Below, piece after piece: positions 53,285-62,559 of a stretch of DNA of 64,000 nucleotides. How positions within the stretch are numbered: the stretch's first letter is position 1; every line of letters begins with the position of its first letter. The notes under the pieces are model-generated. The model was not told where the DNA came from. It saw only the letters and a list, made by a program, of their open reading frames with translations, and did not search any database. The stretch is from the NCBI RefSeq assembly GCF_008274215.1, contig NZ_VTPS01000011.1, positions 35,955 to 99,954 on the forward strand, given 5' to 3'. The stretch comes from Calorimonas adulescens. GTDB taxonomy: Bacteria; Bacillota; Thermoanaerobacteria; Thermoanaerobacterales; UBA4877. The translations under genes and the position numbers were made by a program.

Positions 53285-53914
53285 ATGCTAGGGAGCGTTG
53301 TAAATACTAATGTGGCCAATATCAGTGGTTCTATTGCCTCCGATTTTGAATTCAGTCATGAGATTTATGGGGAACAGTTTTATAATTTTTTTATTGATGT
53401 GCCAAGATTGTCCAATACATGTGATCGTCTGCCTGTCATGGTATCTGAAAGACTGTTGGATGGTATCAATATAAACATAGAGAGCAGGGTGGCTATCACT
53501 GGACAGATACGTTCCTATAATCGAGTTAATAGTGATGGAAAGGGTCACCTTTTGCTTTCGATATTTTGCAAAGATATAAAGAACTCTACAGAGGAAGATA
53601 AAATTAAAAATCCCAATGATATTTTCTTAGATGGATATCTGTGTAAGAAACCAATATACCGAACCACACCCTTTGGCAGAGAGATATGTGATATCTTGTT
53701 GGCTGTAAACAGGATGTATAATAAATCTGATTACATACCGTGCATAGCGTGGGGTAGAAATGCAAGGTTTTGCGAGAGGCTAAGTGTAGGTACTCATGTC
53801 AGGATATGGGGTAGATTTCAAAGCAGGGAATATCAAAAAAGGTTAGATGACGAAAATGTTATAACAAGGATTGCCTATGAGGTTTCTATCTCCAAAATGG
53901 AAAAATTGGATTAA
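53285..53914 (+). CDS. SSB-like protein with two OB folds
   Basis: A 209-residue protein made of two OB-fold (SSB-type) halves. The first (about 8-105) has FYNFFIDVPRLS, and INIESRVAITGQIRSYNR. The second (about 110-205) has FLDGYLCKKPIYRTTPFGREICDILLAVNR, shown by its ends DGYLCKKPIYR and ICDILLAVNR, then YIPCIAWGRNARF and GTHVRIWGRFQSREY. The second half is the more canonical SSB. There is no acidic C-terminal tail (normally DDDIPF), so it would not recruit the usual SSB partners. Ribosome site AAAGGGAG. Likely ssDNA-binding but not the main SSB. Confidence 0.78.
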   Translation: MLGSVVNTNVANISGSIASDFEFSHEIYGEQFYNFFIDVPRLSNTCDRLPVMVSERLLDGININIESRVAITGQIRSYNRVNSDGKGHLLLSIFCKDIKNSTEEDKIKNPNDIFLDGYLCKKPIYRTTPFGREICDILLAVNRMYNKSDYIPCIAWGRNARFCERLSVGTHVRIWGRFQSREYQKRLDDENVITRIAYEVSISKMEKLD

Positions 53915-53958
53915 TATGTTATAATATAAATAAAATATAGCGATGTGAGGTGTAGCTT

Positions 53959-54489
53959 ATGAAAAAGGGATTGGTGCAGGTATATACAGGGAACGGCAAG
54001 GGGAAAACCACAGCGGCTATTGGAGTAGGTGTAAGGGCTGTTGGAAGAGGGTACAAAGTTGCTATGATTCAGTTTTTAAAATCCATGGATACAGGAGAAC
54101 TTAGGTCTTTGGAGAGGATTTCAAATGACTTTAAGGTATATCGTTTTGAGGAGGCTTCAAAGTTTTTTTGGGAGGCCAGTGATGAGGAAAAAGAGATAAT
54201 GCGAAGATGCGAACATAAGGCCTTCGAGTTTGCAAAGGAGCTTTGTGCCAAAGGCGAAATAGATATACTTATCCTTGATGAGATAATGCTTGCAATGTAT
54301 AACAAGCTTTTGACGGTTGATGAGGTTTGTGAGTTCTTGAAGAGTAAACCAGATAATATCGAGGTTATACTTACCGGACGGTATGCTCCACAGGAGATAC
54401 TGGATCTTGCCGATCTTGTTACGGAAATGAAACCCATAAAGCATCCTTTTGAAAAGGGTATACCTGCCAGGGAAGGGATAGAGTTTTAA
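53959..54489 (+). CDS. cobO: Cob(I)alamin / cob(I)yrinic acid a,c-diamide adenosyltransferase
   Basis: A 176-residue CobA/CobO/BtuR family enzyme that adenosylates corrinoids to the coenzyme form. P-loop YTGNGKGKTTA near residue 10, then VAMIQFLKS, ILILDEIMLAMYNKLL, and VILTGRYAPQEILDLADLVTEM (ends VILTGRYAP and ADLVTEM) are diagnostic. Length is normal. No other cobalamin gene is in the window. Terminator shared with the convergent dap operon. Confidence 0.96.
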   Translation: MKKGLVQVYTGNGKGKTTAAIGVGVRAVGRGYKVAMIQFLKSMDTGELRSLERISNDFKVYRFEEASKFFWEASDEEKEIMRRCEHKAFEFAKELCAKGEIDILILDEIMLAMYNKLLTVDEVCEFLKSKPDNIEVILTGRYAPQEILDLADLVTEMKPIKHPFEKGIPAREGIEF

Positions 54490-54491
54490 GG

Positions 54492-54520
54492 AAATAGGCC
54501 GACTGACGGCCTATTTTCTT
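54492..54520. terminator. Bidirectional terminator between cobO and dapH
   Basis: AAATAGGCC / GGCCTATTT 9-bp stem with 7-base loop, followed by TCTT on the plus strand and CCTTAAAA on the minus strand. Confidence 0.8.
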
Positions 54521-55215
54521 AAGTCTTCCATGAGTTTTGTCTTACCTTCTGTTTTTTCATCCACTTCTTTTATAACTTTTGCAGGGCTTCCTGCAACTAC
54601 AACACGCGGTGGCACATCATGGGTAACAACAGATCCAGCGGCAACTACAGCACCATCACCCACAGTAACTCCCTCTAAGATAACAGCATTGGCACCAACG
54701 AGGACGTTATCTCCAATTTTTACTGGACTGGCGCTAGGTGGTTCAAGCACACCGGCTATCACTGCTCCTGCACCTATATGACAATTTTTACCTATTATTG
54801 CCCTCGCTCCTATGACGGCGTTCATATCAATCATGGTAGCTTCACCTATTTTACTACCTATATTTATCACAGCACCCATCATAATTACAGCATTTTTGCC
54901 TATGATTACCTTTTCTCTTATTATTGCCCCAGGTTCAACTCTTGCATCAAGCTCTGATATATCCAATAACGGTAGGGCTGAATTTCTCCTGTCAATTTCT
55001 AGATAATAGTCTTTTATCTTCTCACTATAATCATCCAACAATTTTTTCACATCGGAGAGTTCGCCAAAAAGAATCCATAGCTTTCCTTCTCCAAATGTCC
55101 TTACGTTGTCAGATGTTATACCATGTAAGTCTCCATTAACGTAGGCCTTTACTGGAGTTTTTTTTCTGGCCAGGCCTATGTACCTGGCCAGCTCGTATGC
55201 ATCCATTTCCATCAA
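54511..55215 (-). CDS. dapH: Tetrahydrodipicolinate N-acetyltransferase
   Basis: A 234-residue enzyme of the acetylase branch of lysine/diaminopimelate synthesis. The N-terminal domain is followed by a left-handed beta-helix with hexapeptide repeats ([22 protein letters not shown] in part, then [21 protein letters not shown] in part). The late [29 protein letters not shown] region is typical. It starts two bases after dapB. Last gene of asd-dapA-dapB-dapH. Confidence 0.95.
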   Translation of the reverse strand: MMEMDAYELARYIGLARKKTPVKAYVNGDLHGITSDNVRTFGEGKLWILFGELSDVKKLLDDYSEKIKDYYLEIDRRNSALPLLDISELDARVEPGAIIREKVIIGKNAVIMMGAVINIGSKIGEATMIDMNAVIGARAIIGKNCHIGAGAVIAGVLEPPSASPVKIGDNVLVGANAVILEGVTVGDGAVVAAGSVVTHDVPPRVVVAGSPAKVIKEVDEKTEGKTKLMEDLRK

Positions 55216-55216
55216 C

Positions 55217-55966
55217 TCATGCCTCCTCTAAAAGGTCTTTCATGCTATAAAGTCCAGGTACCTTATTTACTATAAACTCAGCAGCTCTTATTGCTCCTAT
55301 TGCAAAGATATCTCGCGAAAGAGATGTGTGCTTAATTTCAATCATTTCTCCTTCACCTGCAAAGATAACCGTGTGTTCACCGATAATACTTCCCCCCCTT
55401 ATGGAGTGAATGCCAATCTCATTTTTTTCTCTACTTTCATGACCGTATCTTCCGTATTTCAGTATATTTTTTTCAGGAGTATTATCCCGTATGGCTCTGG
55501 CAAGCATTATAGCAGTACCGCTGGGTGAATCCATTTTCTGGTTATGATGGGCCTCAACTATCTCTACATCAAAATTTCTTAACAATCTGGCAGCTAAAGA
55601 GACAAGACTTTCTGTGGCTGCTACGCCTATTGATGTATTGAAAGATTGAAAAACAGGTATAATCTTTGAAGCATCATTGATGGCAGCCATTTCGTCGTCA
55701 GTAAAGCCTGTGGTACATATTACAAGTGGAAGTTTCTTTTTTACAGCGCTTTCTAAAAGCCCGGTGACCGCAGAGTGGTTAGAAAAGTCTATGCAGACAT
55801 CGGCTTTCTCTTTTACCTCATTGAGATTATGATATATGGGTATATCTAACATGGCATTACTTCTGCTTATTCCTGCAACTACCTTGTGCTCTTTGCCTTC
55901 TGATATTATCCTGTACAGGGTCTTACCCATCTTTCCGCTTATACCTTGTATTATTATCTTTAGCAT
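55217..55966 (-). CDS. dapB: 4-hydroxy-tetrahydrodipicolinate reductase
   Basis: A 249-residue NAD(P)H reductase. Nucleotide motif [11 protein letters not shown] at the N-terminus, [16 protein letters not shown], then the catalytic [15 protein letters not shown] and [21 protein letters not shown] (split: GRYGH and IGIHSIRGG). All catalytic residues of the family are present. Starts about 15 bases after dapA with an AGAGAGG site. Confidence 0.97.
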   Translation of the reverse strand: MLKIIIQGISGKMGKTLYRIISEGKEHKVVAGISRSNAMLDIPIYHNLNEVKEKADVCIDFSNHSAVTGLLESAVKKKLPLVICTTGFTDDEMAAINDASKIIPVFQSFNTSIGVAATESLVSLAARLLRNFDVEIVEAHHNQKMDSPSGTAIMLARAIRDNTPEKNILKYGRYGHESREKNEIGIHSIRGGSIIGEHTVIFAGEGEMIEIKHTSLSRDIFAIGAIRAAEFIVNKVPGLYSMKDLLEEA

Positions 55967-55981
55967 ATATACACCTCTCTA

Positions 55982-56866
55982 TCAGCTGACTGTAAACCCG
56001 TATTCTGTGAGCCTTGATTTTAGGATCTCTAAATTCTTGGGTTCCATAGTAGTGAGAGGCAACCTTAAGGGGCCCACATTCATACCAATGAGGTTCATGG
56101 CAGTTTTTATTGGTATAGGGTTTACCTCTATAAAGAGAGACTTATTTAGTGGATTTAGCTTTAACTGCAGATCTTTGCTCTTTTTTATATTGCCCTCTAA
56201 GAAGCTTACAGCCATATCATGCACATCTTTTGGAAGAATATTTGCCGTAACGGATATGACACCTAATCCACCTAAAGCCATGATAGGCACCACTTGATCA
56301 TCGTTACCGGAATATATTGCGAAATCCTCACCACAGAGCCTTGCCACTTCGGCTATCTGACTGATATCTCCACTGGCCTCCTTTACACCCACAATATTTG
56401 GATGTTTTTTAAGTTCGGCTAAAGTTTGTGGCATTATATTGAGGCCGGTTCTTCCTGGTACATTATATATGATGATTGGGATGTGTACTGAATCTGCTAT
56501 TTTTGTAAAATGCTCTATAAGCCCCCTTTGTGTTGTCTTATTATAGTATGGTGTTATCACCAGTAAAGCGTCAGCCCCTAGTCTTTCAGCCTCTATGCTC
56601 ATCTCTATGCTGTGTCTCGTGTCATTAGAGCCGGTGCCAGCAATGACAGGTATTTTCTTGTTTATTTTATTCACTGTATATTTAATTACCTCATTCTTTT
56701 CTTCATCGGTCATCGTTGATGCCTCTCCGGTAGTACCACATGCTATGATGGCATCAGTGGAATTTTTTAGATGAAAATCTAATAATTTATCCAGTACCTC
56801 AAAATTTACACCATCTTTGGTAAAAGGTGTTACCAGTGCTACGCCTGATCCCTTAAATACGGCCAT
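55982..56866 (-). CDS. dapA: 4-hydroxy-tetrahydrodipicolinate synthase
   Basis: A 294-residue TIM-barrel aldolase condensing pyruvate with aspartate semialdehyde. Motifs: [10 protein letters not shown] at the start, [10 protein letters not shown], a [10 protein letters not shown] segment, [18 protein letters not shown] (catalytic Tyr) and the Schiff-base Lys in VGVKEASGD. Starts 14 bases inside the end of asd, after GGAGGGATTAG. Confidence 0.98.
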   Translation of the reverse strand: MAVFKGSGVALVTPFTKDGVNFEVLDKLLDFHLKNSTDAIIACGTTGEASTMTDEEKNEVIKYTVNKINKKIPVIAGTGSNDTRHSIEMSIEAERLGADALLVITPYYNKTTQRGLIEHFTKIADSVHIPIIIYNVPGRTGLNIMPQTLAELKKHPNIVGVKEASGDISQIAEVARLCGEDFAIYSGNDDQVVPIMALGGLGVISVTANILPKDVHDMAVSFLEGNIKKSKDLQLKLNPLNKSLFIEVNPIPIKTAMNLIGMNVGPLRLPLTTMEPKNLEILKSRLTEYGFTVS

Positions 56867-57857
56867 GGACTAATCCCTCCTTTACTAATAATTCAGCAAT
56901 CTGTACTGCATTGGTGGCTGCACCTTTTCTTACATTATCTGCAACCACAAACATATTAAGTCCATAATCCACAGTATCATCTCTTCTTATCCTTCCCACA
57001 TATACCTCGTCATGGCCAGAAGCAATGGTTGCCAGGGGATATATCCTGTTTTGAGGATCGTCCATAACAACCACACCTGGTGCGGAAGACAATAGACTTC
57101 GCACCTCGTCTAAGTCAAAGTCTTTGTAGAACTCAACATTGATAGACTCGCTGTGGCCATTTTCTACAGGTACTCTTACTGTGGTAGCCGTAACTTTGAT
57201 CCTATCATCGTTCATTATCTTTTTGGTCTCATTTACCATCTTCATTTCTTCCTTAGTATAGCCATTGTTTAAGAAATCATCTATGTGCGGTAGGCAGTTA
57301 TTGTATATAGGATAGGGGAACTGTTTTGGCTTTTCACCATTCATGGTCCCTTTTAGGTCGTCTACTCCTTTCTTCCCGGCTCCTGATACTGCCTGATAGG
57401 TGGACACCACAACCCTTTTTATTCTATAGATGTCATGCAGCGGCTTTAAAGCTACAACCATTTGTATAGTAGAACAATTCGGGTTAGCTATGATACCGTT
57501 GTGCCATTTTATGTCATTTGGATTTACCTCAGGTACTACCAATGGGACTTTTTTATCCATCCTCCATTGGCTGCTGTTATCTACCACAATGCACCCTTTT
57601 GATGCTGCTATGGGAGCAAATACCTTGCTGGTTGAGGCACCGGCAGAAAAAAGAGCTATATCTATACCCCTGTCAAATGAATCCTCTTTTAGTTCTTCTA
57701 CGCTGTATAGTTTACCCTTAAACTCCAAGAGTGTGCCCTCTGATTTCTTACTAGCAAAAAGATACAGGTTTTTTATTGGGAAATTTCTTTCCTCCAATAC
57801 CTTTATAAATGTCCTACCTACCATTCCCGTTGCTCCTACTACTGCTACATTGTACAT
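56853..57857 (-). CDS. asd: Aspartate-semialdehyde dehydrogenase
   Basis: A 334-residue NADPH enzyme. [12 protein letters not shown] nucleotide motif, FSAGASTSK, the active-site Cys in [20 protein letters not shown], and substrate residues in [12 protein letters not shown]. It makes the branch-point semialdehyde for lysine, methionine and threonine, and heads the dap operon under the lysine riboswitch, which suggests that its product is used mainly for diaminopimelate/lysine here. Confidence 0.97.
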   Translation of the reverse strand: MYNVAVVGATGMVGRTFIKVLEERNFPIKNLYLFASKKSEGTLLEFKGKLYSVEELKEDSFDRGIDIALFSAGASTSKVFAPIAASKGCIVVDNSSQWRMDKKVPLVVPEVNPNDIKWHNGIIANPNCSTIQMVVALKPLHDIYRIKRVVVSTYQAVSGAGKKGVDDLKGTMNGEKPKQFPYPIYNNCLPHIDDFLNNGYTKEEMKMVNETKKIMNDDRIKVTATTVRVPVENGHSESINVEFYKDFDLDEVRSLLSSAPGVVVMDDPQNRIYPLATIASGHDEVYVGRIRRDDTVDYGLNMFVVADNVRKGAATNAVQIAELLVKEGLVHGRI

Positions 57858-57875
57858 AAAACTCCTCCTTATAAT

Positions 57876-57901
57876 GAAAATAACTAGCCTCTAAGCTAGT
57901 T
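57876..57901 (-). terminator. Riboswitch terminator before asd
   Basis: AACTAGC / GCTAGTT perfect 7-bp stem with TTAGAG loop, followed by ATTTTCATT on the minus strand. Confidence 0.8.
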
Positions 57902-57948
57902 GGCAGTTTATGGCAATATAATCCTGTAGCAAGCTACAATAAACCACC

Positions 57949-58117
57949 AGATAGCTCTCCATCATAATACTATGATGACAGTACCAGGACTGTTAATCCT
58001 GGTCCCAGGCACCAGTTTGAGGATAACTGATCCTTCGGCACTGACTCCTTTCAATACCCATCATAGGATTCCTCCACCTCCGAATATTTACTCTTAGACA
58101 GTGCGACCTCTATCTGT
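57949..58117 (-). promoter_or_regulatory. Lysine riboswitch (L-box)
   Basis: Reading on the minus strand, it begins with GATAGAGGTCGCAC ... AAGAGTA, continues with a GAAAGGAGTCAGTGCCGAAGG core, and closes with CTGTCATC ... GGAGAGCTATC, in the order and spacing of the L-box aptamer. The bases flanking the lysine site (AGAGG, AGTA, GCCGAAG, GAGAGCTATC) are conserved. High lysine should favour the terminator at 57876-57901 and shut down asd-dapA-dapB-dapH. Confidence 0.92.
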
Positions 58118-58131
58118 TATCTTTTATTAAT

Positions 58132-58160
58132 ATATTATCGTTTAAATTATTCTGTGTCAA
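58132..58160 (-). promoter_or_regulatory. Promoter of the lysine riboswitch-dap operon
   Basis: On the minus strand TTGACA (58160-58155), 17-base spacer, TAATAT (58137-58132), about 15 bases before the aptamer. Confidence 0.88.
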
Positions 58161-58387
58161 ATTTTAATTTTAAATTATTCCATATAGCCATGTATGTTAT
58201 TAAAATAATTCTGCAGTGGCAAACATCACCGGGTATCTGGTAAAAACATCAGGATAAATTGACGCGTGGAAATCAGGTGAATATGCACTTGATGAAACTC
58301 AAACACTGACAATTATAGAGCATCTTGAGCAACGGCTGTGGTTCTATTGACACGTATGTAATAATGGCTTATTACAGCAACTCAGTA
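58161..58387. other. Gene-free stretch between dap promoter and DMT permease
   Basis: No gene or known RNA seen. The sequence contains short open frames without ribosome sites and is more AT-rich in its first third. Confidence 0.4.
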
Positions 58388-59239
58388 TTATAATAGTATC
58401 ATCCATCCCCCTGCTATAGTAAGTATCACCCCAGTTATCCTGCCTTGTACATTTTCTTTTAAAATCAAAGATCCCAAGGTAACACTTATTATAGTTGAGA
58501 GCATAGAGAGAGGCTCAGCCACACTCACCTCGATGGTTCTGATGGCAACTAAAAGAAATAAATATGTAAAGGCATTGGTGAATCCACTGGCTATGGAATA
58601 CAAAGTCTTATTCTTGAGAATGCCAACTATATCCTTTAGCCTCCCATTAAGTAATAGATAGATAAGCATTATCAATGCAACAAACACATAAACCGTAAAT
58701 GAATAAAGCATAGGACTTGCAATGTTTCCTGCCTCCTTGTCAATAATCCTGCCGTTTGCCACAAGGAAGCTATATATAAGCATATACAAGCAAGACCTGT
58801 CATATATGATGGCTCTCAGCGACTTTATAAAATTGCCCTCCTGCTTTAGGGTTGATGTGCCGTAGAAAATCAGTATTATTCCCAGCACCTTAAAAAATGT
58901 AAACTTTTCATGTAAAAAAAGTACTGATAATACAAAGAGAAAGAATATGCTGAGGTTACCAATTGGTGTAACGAGAGATATTTCCCCTATATTTAAAGAC
59001 TTAAAGTAAAAGATGTTGGCCAAAGAGTATAATAACCCACTAGAAAAAGCAAATAGCAAAAAAGTATAGTTATCCGGTGATTCACCAATAGCGAACGGCA
59101 GTAAAAAAAGAGCTCCAAGACCAAAAAATACAAAGACACCCTCCACATTATCACCATCATTGCCCAGACCCTTTACGATTAATCTTTCCATGCCAAGTAG
59201 TATTATTCTTCCAGCCAAAGCTAAGTATGCCATAGACAT
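58388..59239 (-). CDS. EamA-family (DMT) permease, second copy in window
   Basis: A 283-residue membrane protein with about ten segments. It has the EamA pattern around SLNIGEISLVTPIGNLSIFFLFVLS and the C-terminal IRTIEVSVAEPLSMLSTIISVTLGSLILKE (ends SVAEPLSML and GSLILKE). It is not closely similar to the permease at 18078-18974. Substrate unknown; the position upstream of the lysine operon might suggest an amino acid, but that is speculative. Ribosome site AAGGGGG. Confidence 0.85.
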   Translation of the reverse strand: MSMAYLALAGRIILLGMERLIVKGLGNDGDNVEGVFVFFGLGALFLLPFAIGESPDNYTFLLFAFSSGLLYSLANIFYFKSLNIGEISLVTPIGNLSIFFLFVLSVLFLHEKFTFFKVLGIILIFYGTSTLKQEGNFIKSLRAIIYDRSCLYMLIYSFLVANGRIIDKEAGNIASPMLYSFTVYVFVALIMLIYLLLNGRLKDIVGILKNKTLYSIASGFTNAFTYLFLLVAIRTIEVSVAEPLSMLSTIISVTLGSLILKENVQGRITGVILTIAGGWMILL

Positions 59240-59350
59240 CCCCCTTCTTTTAAATATTATTTATTCTCCAGAGACGTTATTTCTCCTCTTTCTTATTTAA
59301 ATAAATTTATAGAAAAGGGTTCAAACAACGCCTGATATTAGAAGGTATCC

Positions 59351-59379
59351 TTGTCATTTTTTGTTTTAAATAGTATAAT
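59351..59379 (+). promoter_or_regulatory. Promoter of the chemoreceptor gene
   Basis: TTGTCA (59351-59356), 17-base spacer, TATAAT (59374-59379), about 50 bases before the start codon. It looks sigma-A rather than flagellar sigma. Confidence 0.75.
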
Positions 59380-59428
59380 CGGATTAGATGTTGTCAACGG
59401 GTTGGGAGTAAAATAGGGAGTGGATAAT

Positions 59429-61414
59429 ATGATTAAAAATATTTATAGCCGACTGGTGATTTTTATTATTTTTCTTGTAGTTTTAAGCATTGGAGCATCT
59501 GGGTACTATAGCTACTATTTAAATAATAATGCTATAATAACCCAGTTAAAAAATGAAGAAAACTCAGTTCTAAATGTCTCTGGTTATTATATGGACAGTC
59601 TTTTGGCAAACTATGAACATCAGCTAAACCAATTTACAGCGTCTGATGTTGCTCAGAACATTGATGGCATGAAAGAAAATGAAGAGCAGATATTAAACTA
59701 CCTGAGCAACTACATAAAGACAATTCCTAATGCGGTTAACATTTATATCAGTACTTCAGACGGCAGATTGTATCTTTATCCTTCGCAAGATCTTCCAGCA
59801 GACTATAACCAAAGACAAAAGGACTGGTATAACCAGGCAAGCTCTGCCTCAGGGAAAATTATTTGGACAGATGTCTATAAAGATGCAGTGAGCAATAAAA
59901 GCGTGGTTACTGTTGCAAAGCAGATAAAAGATAATACTGGGAACGTTATAGGTGTTGCTGGAATAGGTATAGACTTAAGTTCTCTCTCTGATAATCTTAG
60001 CAATATTAAGGTTGGCAATACTGGCTATGTATTTCTTATTGATAGAAATGGAATAGTCATAGCTCATCCAGACAAATCAAATCTTGGCATAGATGTGAAT
60101 CAGTACGATTGGGGGAAAAAGATACTTGCAGATGGGGAAAACGGTTCGTTGGACTACAGCTTTAATGATATTAGTAAATATGCTACATATAAAACCATAG
60201 ATAGAGTTGGTTGGAAAATAGTGGCCACACTTCCATATAATGAAATCATAGCCTCATCTTCCAGTATCCTTCGAGGTTCAATGCTATCTGGTAGCATATT
60301 CATGCTGATAGGTGTACTGGTGGCGTTCCTTATTGCAAGAAGTATTATAGGTCCTATTAATAGGCTCAATAAGTCACTGTCGTATGTTGAAAATGGGGAT
60401 TTTTCCCATAAGACAGGTGTGAAGTCAAAAGATGAAATAGGCCTGCTTGCATCATATTTTGATAAGGCCATTGAGAGTGTAAGGACACTGGTGATAGATA
60501 TTCGCAATATCGCTGAAAATGTAAAAAAGGAGATGGAAACACTATCCTTTTCTGTATCCCAAACTGTAGGTGTTACTGAAGAGATATCAAAAGCAGTGGA
60601 AGATGTAGCATCTGGTGCCTCTGCACAGGCTTCAGATATTCAAGAGGTAAGCAGCGTGGTTGAGGAACTTTCAAAAAGTATAGGTCGAGTTAAAGAAGCA
60701 GCGGAAGAAGTGTCTATGCTGTCCCATGATTCTCTCCTTTTAAGCCAGGAAGGCAAAAAGATTGTAGATACCTTGGTGGAAAGAAATTGGGAAAATGTAG
60801 AAGCAAACAGAAATGTGTTAAAGTCTATTAATGAACTCAATGAGCGCTCTCAAAGAATTGGTGACATCATCAAAACAATCAACGCTATAGCAGATCAGAC
60901 AAACCTGTTATCATTAAATGCTGCCATAGAAGCTGCGCGTGCTGGAGAAGCAGGCAGAGGATTTGCTGTTGTAGCTGAAGAGATACGTAAGCTCGCAGAA
61001 CAGTCCTCAAAAGCAGTTTTGCAGGTTCAGGAACTTATTGGTGGTATTGAGGAGAATATAAATGACAGCGTGGCTAATTCCGAGGTGGCTAAAAGAATAA
61101 ATGAGGGGTTAACAGATAGTGTAAAGAATACGTCCAGTGCCTTTGCGATGATATCCGGGTCTCTTGAGAAGGCTATGGAGTCTATTGAAAAAGTTATCAA
61201 CATGATGGATGAGATGAATAGACTTAGAGAAAGGGTAGTGGAGGCTGTAGAAAATATATCTGCAGTCTCTGAGGAAACAGCAGCGTCATCAGAGGAGGTC
61301 TCTGCTTCTGCTGAGGAACAAAATGCCAGTTTAGAGGGAATAGATATATCGCTGCAGCAGTTAAAGGAAATGACAGCTAAACTGTTTGAGGCAATATCGC
61401 AATTTAAGGTTTGA
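59429..61414 (+). CDS. Methyl-accepting chemotaxis protein with dCACHE sensor
   Basis: A 661-residue chemoreceptor. Membrane helix 1 (about 9-28), an extracellular dCACHE domain (about 35-275, with [19 protein letters not shown] and [13 protein letters not shown] as characteristic segments), membrane helix 2 (about 285-305), HAMP (about 307-360), and the methyl-accepting signalling domain. The hairpin tip is [32 protein letters not shown] (shown by its ends [13 protein letters not shown] and [10 protein letters not shown]). ATG 59429 has AGGGAG eight bases upstream. Ligands of dCACHE domains are often amino acids; the specific one is unknown. Confidence 0.95.
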   Translation: MIKNIYSRLVIFIIFLVVLSIGASGYYSYYLNNNAIITQLKNEENSVLNVSGYYMDSLLANYEHQLNQFTASDVAQNIDGMKENEEQILNYLSNYIKTIPNAVNIYISTSDGRLYLYPSQDLPADYNQRQKDWYNQASSASGKIIWTDVYKDAVSNKSVVTVAKQIKDNTGNVIGVAGIGIDLSSLSDNLSNIKVGNTGYVFLIDRNGIVIAHPDKSNLGIDVNQYDWGKKILADGENGSLDYSFNDISKYATYKTIDRVGWKIVATLPYNEIIASSSSILRGSMLSGSIFMLIGVLVAFLIARSIIGPINRLNKSLSYVENGDFSHKTGVKSKDEIGLLASYFDKAIESVRTLVIDIRNIAENVKKEMETLSFSVSQTVGVTEEISKAVEDVASGASAQASDIQEVSSVVEELSKSIGRVKEAAEEVSMLSHDSLLLSQEGKKIVDTLVERNWENVEANRNVLKSINELNERSQRIGDIIKTINAIADQTNLLSLNAAIEAARAGEAGRGFAVVAEEIRKLAEQSSKAVLQVQELIGGIEENINDSVANSEVAKRINEGLTDSVKNTSSAFAMISGSLEKAMESIEKVINMMDEMNRLRERVVEAVENISAVSEETAASSEEVSASAEEQNASLEGIDISLQQLKEMTAKLFEAISQFKV

Positions 61415-61416
61415 TC

Positions 61417-61437
61417 CCCGGCTTATGCCGGGTTTTT
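61417..61437 (+). terminator. Terminator after the chemoreceptor gene
   Basis: CCCGGC / GCCGGG stem with TTAT loop and TTTTT run. Confidence 0.88.
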
Positions 61438-61468
61438 GTGTTATAATATATTACTAGAGGTGTTGAAA

Positions 61469-62206
61469 ATGGACAATATCAAAAAGGCATGTGAACTTAT
61501 TATAAATGCAAAATATTGTCTTGCTTTAACAGGCGCGGGTATATCCACAGAAAGTGGAATTCCAGACTTTAGAAGTCCTGGGACAGGACTATGGGAAAAA
61601 ATGGATCCAATGGAGGCCCTATCCACTGATGTTTTGTACGGTAATCCAGAAAAATTTTATAGAGAAGGTTTTAACATTCTCCGCGGTATGCGAGATGTTC
61701 AGCCGAATACTGCACATCGTGTCTTGGCATGGTTAGAAGAATGTGGGTATATAAAAGGTGTAATTACACAGAATATAGATAACCTGCATCAAAAGGCCGG
61801 TTCAAAGAAAGTATATGAGGTTCATGGCAATACAAGGACCTGTCATTGTACTAGATGTAAATCGAATTTTGATTTTCAAGAGATGGAAAGACAGATAGAT
61901 AGTGGCGTTAAAGTGCCAAAATGTGAAAAGTGTGGTGCTATGTTACGACCTGATGTGGTTATGTTTGGAGATCCAATGCCGCGTGATTTTGATATTGCCA
62001 TAAAGGAAGCTGAAAAATGTGATGTCTTGTTGGTGATTGGCTCAAGCCTGGAGGTGGCACCTGTTTGCCATATTCCGGGAATGGTTCCTCATTTAATTAT
62101 AATAAATCTGTTGCCGACTCCATATGATAAATATGCGGATGTGGTTTTTCATGAAAAAGCCGGTGTGGTTATGGACAACATAAGAGAAACCATACAGAAT
62201 TCTTAA
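61469..62206 (+). CDS. cobB: NAD-dependent protein deacylase (sirtuin)
   Basis: A 245-residue Sir2-family enzyme. NAD motif TGAGISTESGIPDFRS, TQNIDNLHQKAG, catalytic His in VHGNTRTCHC, zinc cysteines in CHCTRCK and CEKCG, and RPDVVMFGDPMP. ATG 61469 has AGAGGTG seven bases upstream; a TATAAT at about 61442 lies in the gap after the terminator. It likely removes acetyl groups from metabolic enzymes such as acetyl-CoA synthetase, by family. Confidence 0.95.
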   Translation: MDNIKKACELIINAKYCLALTGAGISTESGIPDFRSPGTGLWEKMDPMEALSTDVLYGNPEKFYREGFNILRGMRDVQPNTAHRVLAWLEECGYIKGVITQNIDNLHQKAGSKKVYEVHGNTRTCHCTRCKSNFDFQEMERQIDSGVKVPKCEKCGAMLRPDVVMFGDPMPRDFDIAIKEAEKCDVLLVIGSSLEVAPVCHIPGMVPHLIIINLLPTPYDKYADVVFHEKAGVVMDNIRETIQNS

Positions 62207-62212
62207 ATTTGA

Positions 62213-62241
62213 TTGACCAGTAGCGATTAATGTGATATCAT
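62213..62241 (+). promoter_or_regulatory. Promoter of the cold-shock gene
   Basis: TTGACC (62213-62218), 17-base spacer, TATCAT (62236-62241), leaving a 5' leader of about 40 bases. Confidence 0.7.
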
Positions 62242-62288
62242 GGATATGTCGATAGTAATCGATTAATTTATAAGTTGGAGGTAAAAGC

Positions 62289-62492
62289 ATGAAAGGTAAG
62301 GTAAAGTGGTTTAATTCTGAGAAGGGGTACGGCTTCATTGAGAGAGAAGGAGGCCCTGATGTATTTGTACACTTCTCAGCGATAAGCATGGATGGGTTCA
62401 AGACATTGGAAGAAGGACAGGCAGTAGAGTTTGAGATAGTCGAAGGTGCTAAAGGCCCTCAGGCCACCAATGTTACTGTTATAAACGCCTAA
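62289..62492 (+). CDS. Cold-shock protein (CspA family)
   Basis: A 67-residue OB-fold RNA/ssDNA-binding protein. RNP1 is KGYGFIE and RNP2 is VFVHFS; the whole length is the CSD. It acts as an RNA chaperone. Ribosome site TGGAGG. It has its own promoter and a strong terminator. Confidence 0.97.
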   Translation: MKGKVKWFNSEKGYGFIEREGGPDVFVHFSAISMDGFKTLEEGQAVEFEIVEGAKGPQATNVTVINA

Positions 62493-62505
62493 ACTTCCGA
62501 AAATC

Positions 62506-62538
62506 AACCCTAACACAAAACCTGTGTTAGGGTTTTTT
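62506..62538 (+). terminator. Terminator after the cold-shock gene
   Basis: AACCCTAACACA / TGTGTTAGGGTT 12-bp perfect stem with 5-base loop and T run. Confidence 0.95.
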
Positions 62539-62559
62539 AATAAAAATGGAGGTTGTAAA

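Larger units (their letters stand above)
372..55176. repeat. Dispersed 9-mer GGCCWGGCC, 17 copies
   Basis: Copies start at 372, 10930, 13090, 18121, 19424, 19967, 24067, 26077, 28281, 40213, 40900, 45193, 49650, 51569, 51731, 52430 and 55168. They fall in different reading frames and encode different peptides (GQA, GLA, RPGR, MARP), and one is in the untranslated T-box leader. No copy lies between 28290 and 40212, which includes the AT-rich accessory stretch. Confidence 0.8.
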
